Assembly (NCBI GenBank): GCA_027704905.1
Contig: CM051007.1
Location: forward strand, 22,895,812 to 22,959,811
From: Muraenolepis orangiensis
Taxonomy: Eukaryota; Chordata; Actinopteri; Gadiformes; Muraenolepididae
Direction of reading: 5' to 3'
DNA length: 64,000 bases
The notes below the pieces were generated by a model. The model was not told the origin of the DNA, ran no database searches, and saw only the letters and a program-made list of their open reading frames with translations. A program made the translations under genes and the position numbers. Shown piece after piece: positions 22,680-32,456 of this stretch. Position 1 is the first letter of the stretch. Each line of letters starts with the position of its first letter.

Positions 22680-23762
22680 CGGATGATGTGAATACTGTGT
22701 GGTGAATTGGTACCTGTGTGCATAGTATGTACTTGAGTGATATTTGCAAAGAGACTGGCATAAAAGGAAAGTTAAACTGGAATTAGGTAGCGCCTAATTT
22801 TGATAGGAACACAAACAGAGCCGGAGTGTGACGTGGAAGGCTTATAGCGCCTACACCAAATTGGGGCCAGGACGGAGAAGAAACGTGACTGCGTAGATCG
22901 GCCACACGGGCCCTTAAGTGAGGGGGCAAGCAGATGGCGCGAAGAAGCCCAGCGAAGTGGACGGGTTGGGATGTAGGCCTTGACCATTGCCTGGAGGTAG
23001 GATGGAGCAGTACCTTTTACTGCCTTGTAGGCTAGCACCAAGGTCTTGAACTGGATGCGAGCAGCTACAGGTAGCCAGTGTAGAGTCCGAAGGAGGATAG
23101 ATGTGTGGGAGTACTTGGGGCGGTTGAACACCAGGCGAGCTGCAGCTTTCTGAATGAGCTCCAGGGGCCTGATGGCAAATGCCGGGGCGCCAGCAAGGAG
23201 GGAGTTGCAGTAGTCCAGCCGGGAAATGACAAGAGCCTGGATGAGCACCTGGGCAGCCTTTTCTGTGAGAAAAGGCCAAATCCTAGAGGAGGAATCTGCA
23301 GGAGTGTGTCACCGATGCAATGTTTGCAGAGAACGACTGTTGGTCGTCCAGGGTCACACCCAGATTCCTTGTGGTCCGAGTAGGTGTCACCACAGCATCA
23401 TCAATGGTGACAGCCAGGTCTCGGTGTGGACAGCCCTTTGTCAGGAAAAACACTAGCTCAGTCTTGTCCAGGTTGAGCTTTAGGTGGTGCATCGACATCC
23501 AATTTGAGATGTCTGCTAAGCACGCGGCAATGCGTGTTTCCACTTTCCACTTGGATAAGTCATGGGAGTGGATAACAGCACCAAGGGACGTTGTGTAGAG
23601 GGAGAAGAAATGAGGACCCAGGACCGATCCTTGTGGCACCCCAGTGCAAACAAGGCGAGAGCAGAGCCCAAGACACCCATCCCCTCAAGGGTGGAGAGGA
23701 GAATCTGGTGGTTCACAGTGTCGAATGCTGCAGACATTTGACACTGTGAACCACCAGATTCT
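22680..23762 (-). pseudogene. L2-like LINE fragment (right-arm copy)
   Basis: Mirror of 7420-8480. The C-terminal frame 22772-23248 runs 158 codons here, whereas the left arm breaks it with a missing base. The catalytic FADD segment is absent in this copy too, so the deletion predates the two arms. An 11-base deletion near 23285 is private to this arm. Confidence 0.8.
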
Positions 23763-23769
23763 CCTCTCC
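23685..23769. repeat. 39-bp foldback (right-arm copy)
   Basis: Mirror of 7374-7458: inverted copies of the L2 fragment start around a CTGCAGA spacer. Confidence 0.8.
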
Positions 23770-23770
23770 A

Positions 23771-23960
23771 CCCTCACCACACCACCCCCCCCCCCCCTGC
23801 TGCCCCTCCCCCCCTGCTGACACGCCTCTGCTGTCCCCCCACCTGCTGCTGCACCTCTGCTGTCCCCCCCCCGGCTGTCCCCCCCTCTGCTCCACCCCCC
23901 CCCTGCTGCTGCACAAACCCCTGCTGACGCCCCCTCTGCTGCCCCCCCTGCTCACGCCCA
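23771..23960. repeat. C-rich minisatellite (right-arm copy of the G-rich repeat)
   Basis: Complement of 7190-7372, with runs of C interrupted by TGCTGC words. Confidence 0.8.
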
Positions 23961-24294
23961 TGCTCAACACCTATAACAACCACCAATTTCTCTGACTAAC
24001 TGTAAAATTAAAAATAAAACAAAACCTGTAAAAACAAACTGTATCACAACTACCTACCTCTCTATAGTTTACATATGTATTACTAAGATACCTGTTTACT
24101 GTACCTGCAATATATATTTAAATCTGTTGAAAGAACTGCTCCTGCTCCTGTATATACATATATACCTTTATATTTGCCATACATTTATATATGCTCACTT
24201 GTATATACATTTACATCTATATATTTGTATCCTGCTTTCAATAATAGCATACCCCTGATCACTACCTGTTAAATGATCACTTACCTGCTGTATA

Positions 24295-25139
24295 TGTAGA
24301 GGGTTCAGAAAATGCCTCTATTTAAAGTTTTGCAGTAAAACATACACCCCCCATTCTTTAAGATGATCAGAACTACTCTAATAGATTAACAGAACTACCC
24401 ACATGTTATTAGACTTCCAAGTCAGTAGATGGCGCTCCTGCGCTCCTGTGAACCATAGAGGAAACACTAGTCTTGGCCCTACCATGCGCAGCTCAGTAAT
24501 AAACCGCTGCCGGCTGAGCAAGGCATGAGAATGTAACGTGTCTTGTTCTTCATGTTTCACAGGTAAGCATATAACTATGTAAAACATTCCCAAGGGTGTT
24601 AAAACTAATGTGAACTGTCAGTGACATGTTTGGTAACGTTTTGAGTGTACCTGAAGTAAGTTTGGACGAGTAGTTTTATTGTTTTGTCGAGTTGAATAAT
24701 GGCTGCTGCCAGGTAGTTTTTTCCACTGTGTTTCACCACAGAAACCACACGTGGTGCGCGTGCACGTGCTTGTGTGGCTGAAAACGTGTTCATGTTATTT
24801 TCTGTATTTGAGCGAATGGTATTTGGAGTAAAGAATACAGAAGGGTTATTGTTTTGCACTTTATTTTGGTTTTATGAAGAATACATTGTATTTTTGTATT
24901 ATTTGATTTATTGTGAAGTAAACTGTCTGTTGGACTGTTAAACAATATTTTTGATGTTGAGAACTTGAAATATGATTGTGATGTTGAGATGCTGCATGTG
25001 CAGTAATAAACCGCTGCCGGCTGAGCAAGGCATGAGAATGTAACGTGTCTTGTTCTTCATGTTTCACAGATCCACAGTGCACCATGCCTGTGTATCACTT
25101 GGACCGACCCAGACTCCCCTAGGTCTGAGGCCGGTAACA
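24295..25139 (+). repeat. LTR of the gypsy-like element without internal sequence (solo LTR)
   Basis: Same 845 bp as 6007-6851. Here the sequence after the GGTAACA end is ordinary flanking DNA, not a primer site. TATA precedes the LTR (24291-24294) and follows it (25140-25143), a possible 4-bp target duplication. This fits a solo LTR left after LTR-LTR recombination. Confidence 0.75.
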
Positions 25140-25143
25140 TATA

Positions 25144-25345
25144 CATATACCTATTACTATGCTCATATCACATTTATACCTAGACTGTCTTTTAACCTGT
25201 AAATTTAAACTGTAAATTATATTATATTGCCATGCACTTTACTGCAACATTTGCACTGTGGTTAGATGCTAAATTATTGTAATTATAATTACTGTACTTG
25301 TGCTGTACAATGACAATAAATTAGAATCGAATCTAATCTAATGTA
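25144..25345 (+). pseudogene. LINE 3' untranslated end with TCTAA-type tail
   Basis: The sequence ends in ACAATGACAATAAATTAGAATCG-like wording followed by short TCTAA repeats, the pattern of CR1/Rex1-like LINE 3' ends in fish. No coding part remains. Confidence 0.5.
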
Positions 25346-25439
25346 TAGTATATGTATATTTATTTATTTATAGTATATAATTGTATAGTATAGTATAATT
25401 TCAAATGTAGAGTGATTGGGGAGTAAGCATTATATTATT
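25346..25439. other. AT-rich spacer
   Basis: TATAGTATA-rich sequence with no recognisable feature. Confidence 0.4.
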
Positions 25440-26146
25440 CTTGTTCCATCCATCCATCCATCCATCATCTACCGCTTATCCTGAGATTGGGTCGCAGAAG
25501 TCCCAGCTCCAGCAGGGGACCCCAAACTACCCACTCCCTGGCCACATCAAGCAGCTCTGACAGGGGAACCTAAGGCGTTTCCAGACCAGCATGGAGATGT
25601 AGTCAACCTACTTGTACCTTGGTCTGCCCAGAGGTCTCCTTCTAGCTGGACGTTTCTGGAAAACCTCCCTAGGGTGAGGACCAGGAAGCATCCTTACTAG
25701 ATGCCTGAACCACCTCAACTGGATCATTTCTACGTGAAGGAGCAGGTGCTCTGAGTCGCTCACAGGTAACCAAGCTTGTCCCTAAAGGTTCTGGTCAGCG
25801 TTTGAGGAAATGTTGGTAGTCGTCCGTGGTCGCTGGCATAGAGCCAGAAGAGCGTTGGGTGAACGCTGCTGAACGCTGGTGAACGCTGGAAATCGTCGGT
25901 AATCGTCGGTGATCGTCGGAGAACGCTGGTCCGAAAATAAAGTTTTGAACATGCACAAAAGTTCTCATGGAGACCAGTGTTCTTCAACGTTTAACGTTAA
26001 ACGCTGGAGAACGCTGGATATCGTTCGCCGAACGTTCGCCGAACGTTGCACGCGTTCGGCTATTGTTAGTCAGTCGTTACCCTAGCGTTACTTGGTTGTT
26101 ATTAATCGTTCACAATCTTTGCTTTGCAGTGAACGACTCACTGGTA

Positions 26147-26270
26147 CACATCCGACATTGTGTGCCTATTTTCGGATTGGAGATGGAGTGTGTGTGTGGG
26201 TCAGGACCAGTGCTCATAGTCATACACTCATCCGACATTGTGTGCCTATTTTCGGATTGGAGATAGAGTA
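26147..26270. repeat. direct repeat of about 40 bp, twice
   Basis: The segment CATCCGACATTGTGTGCC and the following 20 bases recur about 82 bp apart with one base changed (GATGGAG against GATAGAG). Confidence 0.75.
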
Positions 26271-26370
26271 CAGACGACATGGAGATGGAGATGGAGTTTA
26301 GCAGTAGTCCCCCTCACACGCTTTTTTCCTCTTGGCGGCATGATGTGCACTGTTCAATATCCAGAAGAAC

Positions 26371-26423
26371 TGTCACGGTTACGGTGGTTGTCAGGGGGCG
26401 TGGCCAAGCCACGTGCGCTGGAG

Positions 26424-26461
<38 letters not shown>

Positions 26462-26913
26462 GTCAGCAATTGCCGCGGCTGATTGCTAATCCCCTCACCT
26501 GGGGTCTATAGACCCTGGCTCCCCGTTACCCCGGGGTTAGGTCGTACGTCATACTTTGTTCATGTTACGTCGTACATACTGGACGGAATCGCCACGCTGA
26601 TCCCGGAGATCCAGATCCTTTACCTATCTCGCATCACCCGCCTGTCTTGCGTTACGCCAGTCTATACGAGCTCCCCGGTCATTAGAATTACATGTCTGGT
26701 ACCTGTCGCGACCTCCCGGTACCTAGACTCCTCTCCTGTCCCGGACTACTCGCCGGTCTACAACCTGCCGGTACTCCGCGGATCGACCTCCCGGTACCCA
26801 GACCCCTGGACTGTCCCTGATCACTCTCTTGTGTTGTGTTTGCTTGAAATAAAGCTCTGTTATAGCTCCACTGTGTCTTGGTCTGCGTCCCACCGAAAAA
26901 TTCACTCGTGACA
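26371..26913 (+). repeat. 543-bp solo LTR-like element (TGTCACG...CGTGACA)
   Basis: Has TG...CA ends, a 5-bp target duplication AGAAC on both sides, TCTATAG upstream and an AATAAA signal about 60 bases before the end. These are LTR features. A relative in opposite orientation is at 32764-33372. It sits inside the DNA transposon at 25788-27173. Confidence 0.65.
26428..26459. repeat. CA microsatellite
   Basis: About 15 CA units inside the solo LTR; the relative near 33306 has only a short GT run, so the tract has expanded here. Confidence 0.9.
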
Positions 26914-28270
26914 AGAACAACTGAATCCACTGTGATTTCCCCGCGTTTTATACCCGTTTGAACACAGTGACACGTCAGCACACGCTAATCGTTTTCAGGG
27001 GTGTCTTACTTGGTCGCTGGTACACGCTCCTCATGCGTTAGTCACACGCTAATTCATGCGTTAGTCACACGTTAGTCACACGCCAGATGTACACGCTCAC
27101 CCTAGAACGCTCGAAAATTGAACGTTAGAACGTTCATAGAACGCTGACCAGAATGTTATGGTGTGGCGGGGCCTTAAGGAAGATGCCAGCAACTATCCTG
27201 AGGAAACCCATTTTGACCGCTTGTATCTTGTATCCTTTTGGTCATGACCCATAGTACAAAGACTGACCGGTAGATCAATAGTTTCGACCTCTGGCTCAGC
27301 TCTCTTTTATTCACAGTGGTGTGGTTAAGGGCACACAATACCGCTCCCGCTACACATATTCTCCGGTCAATCTCACGCTCCATTATCCTGTCACCTGAGA
27401 ACAAAACCCAGAGATACTTGAACTCCTTCACTTGGGGTAAGGACTCCCTCCCTACTTGGAGTAGGCAATTCACCGGTTTCCTGCTGAGAACCATGGCCTC
27501 AGATTTAAGGGCTATGCTTTGAAATCCTGTCCAAAAATGGGATACAGGAAGGGTGACAAAGCGCAGCCCTGGTGGAGGCCTACCCCCACTGAGAACAGGC
27601 CCGCTTTAGAAAAGAGAATCTGGACACAGCTCTCGCTTTGGAAATACAGAGATTGGATGGTCCTCAGTAATGACCCTCACACCCCATACTCTCGCAAAAC
27701 ACCCTCCACAGTATCTCCCGGAGGACCCAGTCATTATCCAACTCTTCAAAGCACATATCGGCTTCATGTGCTTTGTGGGCTTACTCGGATAGTCATACTC
27801 CCAGGCCCCCTCCAGGATCCTTGCGAGAGGTAAAAGCTGGTCCGTTGTTTCACGAGCAGGACAGAAACCACATTGTTCCTCTACAATCTGAAGTTCGACT
27901 CTCGGTCAGCCCCTCCTTCCCAGCACCTTGGAGTAGACTTTCCCAGGTTTGCTAAGTATTGTGATACCCTTGAAATTGGCACACATCCTCTGGTCCCCCT
28001 AGGCACTGTCCCAGACATCCACACAATGATGAAAATCCATGACGTTTTATCCTTGACAGCCCCTCAAAACCCAAAGCCTTCAGCATTTCTGGATCACCCG
28101 GGATAACATAGGTCGAAAGGCCTCCTTCTGTAGTCAGGCGGCTTCCCTGACATGTCCACCAGGAAGTCTGAGAGTTGCTGCCCCTGCATCAATGACCTTG
28201 AGGCCACAGATTTGAACTGCAGCTCCAGCAATAAAGGCTTTGAACACTGACCACTCTGGTTCAATGTCCC

Positions 28271-29989
28271 CAGCCTCCACAGAGATAACAGAGAAATTTC
28301 ACCAGAGGTGGGAGTTGAACGTGTTGTGATTCCAGCATTACACCACTCTCCTCTCCAGCCACGCTCCTCTGCCTCCCCTCTTTGCCACCTGGGGTTACTA
28401 CACCCAGAACACTCCCTCCCAGAGTTGTTCAACCATAGACTCTCTGGCAATACTCCTCTTTGATCCCCCCGTGAATACTCTGTTGCTATCTCCCTTTGGA
28501 TTCCTTTGTTAGACTATTTTGCTTGTTTGTTCCTTTGTTGGATTTTTCTACTTTGACTTTTACCCCTGGATGTTTTTGCATTCGTTTTTGGACTTCAGCC
28601 CTTCTCCCCGCAGCACATTACAACACACCCTGTTTGGATTTCCATTTCACACTCACGTAAGTCGCATTACACATTGTATTATTACTTCCGTAATTTACGC
28701 ACACATAGTTGATTGTTCACACTTCATAGCAATGGAGCAATATCCCAATAAAGACGCCTGCGGGTTATTGAACTCATTTTGCCCCCGACTCTGTCTGTAC
28801 TATCCCGGGGTTCCGCAGCAACAATCTGTGTGTGGTATAACAGAACATCTCCCAGACAGAGGCGTCTACCAGTCGTCCATCAGCCAATTTTTTGAAGAGA
28901 GAAGAGAAGAGAAATATACTCACTGGACTGGACGGCCAAGATAAGACAAAAAAAACAACTACAAAACTAGGAGGTAAACTAAGTTTCCAACGTCTTTGGA
29001 TTGGCCAATTAACAACAAGATTAATGGCTGGATGGATAACAAGCTATGACGACTGTTTTTGTAAGCATTGTGTTTCATTTGCAGTTCAGCATGGGCAAGG
29101 GAGGGCACAGAAAAGCTGCCAGGCTAATTCATTTTCAATTCTCAGACTGTCAAGTCCATGTACAAAAGGTCAAAGTCAAAATTATGCATATTTGAATGCA
29201 TGTTTTATAATGTAAGGCAGTTTTATTTATTAATGCATTAACGATGATCTATGCATCTTTAATAGGCCTATATCACGTCACAGTTGAAAGCCGGAATTAC
29301 CCATTAAAAATCGTGGAAGCAGTGTGTCCCAAGTTCCGGTTAATGCATTCACCTTGGCATTCACCATGGCGGACAGTTATCGCTGGACAACATCGCTGCA
29401 TAACCTTCCAAAAGTCGGTCAAGATGATGTGGTTCAACTAGTGACTCTACAGTGAAGAAGTCTAAACTGGAAAAAGGATACAAGTTATTTTACGAGTTCA
29501 TCTTCAATTATAGAGGTAAGTGCTTAGATTCAGTTGTGTCACCGCTAGCTTGCTAGCTTGTAAGGTTTAATGAAAATGACCAGTGTATCAGATAAGTTCA
29601 ACTACAGACAGAGAACGGTATCCATCATTCGAAAACTGTGACTGACTATTAAGGCTATGAATTTTATTTTAGCTTTCAATATAGTGTATAAGTGCTTCAT
29701 AAACCTTTACCTGACGACCCAAGAGCTATGGCGAAGCTCTTGGCTCTCTAGATAGCTAGCAATGATGAGTTGGTTATCGCTAGGACCATGAAAACATTCG
29801 GTGGAAAAGTGTGTTTGCAATGTTGAAAATCGTTTCTGAAAGTGACCTTACTAACTAGCTAGTGTTCTAAAATGCCGTTGCAGCAATTTAAGAACCACAG
29901 GCTAAGGTTAACTTATATGTGGTTAAACCAAAAAGTCTCAGACATTTTGCTGTATGACGTGATAATCTTTACCCCCCCCCCTTACTGCA
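28271..29989. other. no gene recognised
   Basis: Only short open frames. A CT-rich segment 28290-28700 could be an old repeat. 29400-29990 is ordinary intergenic-looking sequence with a GAGGTAAGTG donor-like word near 29514. I see no exon I can assign. Confidence 0.4.
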
Positions 29990-29994
29990 GTGTC

Positions 29995-30105
29995 AGCTTT
30001 AGTGAGTGAGGAAGTGGTAGTGCAGGCGAGCTGCTAGGAGGAGCTGGGGATCGAACAAGCAACCTTCCGGTAGTTCCGCTCTACCTCCTGAGCTATACTG
30101 CCGCC
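29995..30105 (-). repeat. tRNA-derived SINE
   Basis: The minus strand starts GGCGGCAGTATAGCTCAGGAGG, with an A-box-like TAGCTCAGGAGG and a B-box GTTCGATCC about 30 bases later, followed by a non-tRNA body. It is a pol III-type SINE head, not a functional tRNA gene, because no cloverleaf closes after the B box. Confidence 0.7.
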
Positions 30106-30878
30106 TATATAAGTGAACATTTTGAACAAGAAACCTGATAAAGATCCAATAAGACCAACCTGGCTCATAGTTTCGAAGCAAAACTGTATAACATTAAGAT
30201 TGATTATTTTGCCATTACCAACAGTGTTAAAAATGTTTAAGTTGTGTCCGAGAGAGCTAGGCTAGCTCCAACCTGCCTCATAAGTAACCAGCATGATCCA
30301 GTTCTGAAGAAAAGGTTTTGCTTAGCTTTTAAGCTTTTAAGTGTAGCCTAATTTTAAGTGTAGCCTAATGCACAAAGTGGAATCTTCATTGAACTGAAAC
30401 CTTTGTTGGGTGGGGACACAGACGAGAAGTAGATGGGGAGCCACCTAATATAAAACACCTGGATTACATCAAATGAGGGTTAACACGGTTGGAACATACG
30501 TTCTTCTATTTTTTCAAGTTCCCTTAGATTTATTAGGAATAATTTTCTCTTGAACGGAGCCTTTGATTAGATCGGAGCTCGACTTAAAGAACTGAGAAAG
30601 TACATGTTAATGTATATTGTAAATTTGTATTACACCTTCGTAACAATTCCCAATGCAAAGAAAGATCAAGTCAAAACTCTCAATTTAAATGCACAACAAT
30701 GCTTAAAAAACTCAAGACAGCCATTAACTAATTATTCAACAAGTGTGTGGAAACAAAATGCAACCAGCTCACGAGACGCAACACTGCGGCAAAACAAGCA
30801 ACGAAAAATGAGTCTCACTCACCAATGATAAAGTTCACCCATAACACAATAAACCAATCAGGTTTATTGTTGCGGGAC
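30106..30878. other. no gene recognised
   Basis: AT-rich sequence with one 74-codon frame (30604-30828) that has no family features. Confidence 0.4.
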
Positions 30879-31080
30879 CTCCAGGGCTCCAGAGAGGCAC
30901 CGGGACGTTGCTGAGTCGAGTCCGACACAGGGCCACCTCGTCGGACTGAGCTAGAGCGATGTACTGCTGATTTGCGCGAGCTCCAGAGCTCCAGATTGCC
31001 CGGGACTTTGCCCTGAATGAGTCCGACACGGGTCACCCCCGTCGGACTGGCTAGAGGTATGTACCGCTGATTTGCCCGAC
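30879..31080. repeat. tandem duplication of a 102-bp unit
   Basis: Two adjacent units begin CTCCAG(G/A)GCTCCAGA at 30879 and 30981. They keep matching blocks GAGTCCGACAC, GTCGGACTG, CTAGAG and TACTGCTGATTTG, with moderate divergence. Each unit contains a GTCCGAC...GTCGGAC hairpin. Confidence 0.8.
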
Positions 31081-31916
31081 TTCTATACCCTGACTCTCTA
31101 CTATACTTAGATCGATACACAATGTAATTGTAATAAACCAATACAACTTCAAATGAATTGCTATGTAGCACTAAGCTAGATCCTCTGCCTCAAACCAGTG
31201 AACTAACGGGTATTCTAGCATACCCTGGAACCATGGGGAAATCTGAAAGAATATGCCCATTGGCTACAAATCAATATATGATTGGGTGATCAAATTGTCA
31301 ATCCAAACGTAGGTTCTCAATCAATTTAAGGACCAGGGCCTTCTATCAAGGGCAGAGAGTAAATTAGTTGAAGGATATTCTTCCCAGCAACCCAGAAAAA
31401 TATCTGATTGTTTTTTTTTCTAACACAAAACCACTCAATTGCGTAGTGCACCAAGAAAGAAAAACAAATCAACACGGTAATATTACAGATCAACAACACA
31501 GATATGATTCTCATTTATTCATTGAATTTAAATTGTATTCAATTTTATTTACTGTATTAATTCGATTTTTTTTTGTTTCATCTGAGAGATCCAGGGTCTT
31601 CTCTGAATACCTTGAAGGCTGGGTCACCACTGCTAAATCCTAAGAGCACCAGCTGCTCGTCCTATTCTCGTCCTATTTCGGGGAACACGAGGCAATGGAA
31701 CAATCTGGGACAGTAACATCCTTATGGCCCACTACTCACTGTTGGAACACAAGTTTATCCATGCATGTAATATCTATAGACATCGTTATCTAGATATCTA
31801 AACAATTATCTAGTTGTAGTTATCTACATAAAGACATAGCACAACTCTGTATAGATAGAGATATAGGTAGAGAAACAAAGCCACACAAAACTGGTGTCAT
31901 GCAGCAATAATTCCTA
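31081..31916. other. 3' flank of the transporter gene, no second gene seen
   Basis: The stretch between the tandem repeat and the stop codon of the minus-strand gene. It should hold the 3' untranslated region, but I could not fix a polyadenylation site. Confidence 0.4.
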
Positions 31917-32456
31917 TTAACATGAGGTGTTCATCATCGGCACTGAGGGGTTTTCTTCCTTCAGCCTCTGGTTTTTGTCTTCTTTGGAAGCCACCATAGG
32001 TGGTAGTTTTCTGGGCAACTTTAGGAAATTGAGCAGGTCCCAGGCCTCAGGGATTATGCCTTTGTCGAAAAGTAGAGCAGTCAGAAAAGAGAACAGCAGT
32101 ATACAGGCAAAGGAGCACAGCATGCACAGAGTATTGACCGGGAAGTGCTGGGTGAAAACCCCATCCTCGTAGGAGCCTCCTGGTAGATGGAGAACAGTTG
32201 GAATCCCCAAGGTGGGCCATCCACACAAAAATCTCAACACCAAACTCACCAAAAAGCCCATTATAGATCCGTAACCATTTGCCACGTCGAAGAAAAGCAC
32301 ACAGACCAGTTGAGGGAGCATGAAGATGTAGGTCAACGCTACTCCTATGTACAACAATGCCAAAGTCCCCGTTTTCAAGGTGGTGAGTGAAGTTCCCATG
32401 ATGCCAAACAATACCACAACAGCCCAGATCACCCACTGCAGCTCTCTCTGGGACGC
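31917..32456 (-). CDS. slc5a7-like: transporter exon 8, C-terminal 179 codons and stop
   Basis: The acceptor is TTCTAG before GCGTCC at 32456. The exon encodes the last transmembrane helices (GTLALLYIGVALTYIFMLPQ, then VNTLCMLCSFACILLFSFL) and a charged cytoplasmic tail ending before the stop at 31917. The tail is about 25 residues shorter than in human CHT1. Confidence 0.9.
   Translation of the reverse strand, partial: ASQRELQWVIWAVVVLFGIMGTSLTTLKTGTLALLYIGVALTYIFMLPQLVCVLFFDVANGYGSIMGFLVSLVLRFLCGWPTLGIPTVLHLPGGSYEDGVFTQHFPVNTLCMLCSFACILLFSFLTALLFDKGIIPEAWDLLNFLKLPRKLPPMVASKEDKNQRLKEENPSVPMMNTSC

Larger units (their letters stand above)
6007..25139. repeat. large inverted repeat: arms 6007-13461 and 14462-25139
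   Basis: Left arm 7455 bp; right arm 10678 bp including a 3227-bp LINE insertion with its duplicated target, leaving 7451 bp. Every repeat and short frame of one arm is found in reverse order and orientation in the other, with scattered single-base changes and small indels (for example an 11-base deletion near 23285 and a 6-base insertion near 21790). The right arm ends exactly at the LTR end; the left continues into the gypsy internal region. Confidence 0.95.
25788..27173. mobile_element. non-autonomous DNA transposon, possibly PIF/Harbinger-like, inside Rex3
   Basis: The ends share TTCTGGTCAGCGTT in inverted orientation (25797 onward, and near 27144). The outer right end continues as AGGCCCCGCCACACC when read inward. 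TAA on both sides of the insert would be a 3-bp target duplication, as in PIF/Harbinger. Next to the left end are repeated GAACGCTGG / AATCGTCGG words (25860-26050), and next to the right end repeated CACACGCTA / GCGTTAGTC words (26970-27100). There is no transposase. Family assignment is tentative. Confidence 0.5.
25440..28270 (-). pseudogene. Rex3/RTE-like LINE 3' part, split by a nested insertion
   Basis: The 3' end is a run of CCATCCATCC at 25447-25471 (GGAT repeats on the element strand) followed by the CGCTTATCCTGAG-type block typical of Rex3. Coding sequence resumes at 27174-27494 with reverse-transcriptase C-terminal blocks (LPQVKEFKYL, AGAVLCALNHTTVNKRELS) and continues with frame breaks to about 28270. 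The two halves join across 25788-27173 if that insertion is removed. No catalytic box is intact. Confidence 0.75.

Noticed and set aside
29995..30105. Possible tRNA gene
   Set aside because: A and B boxes are present but the acceptor stem does not close and a non-tRNA body follows; typical of a SINE.
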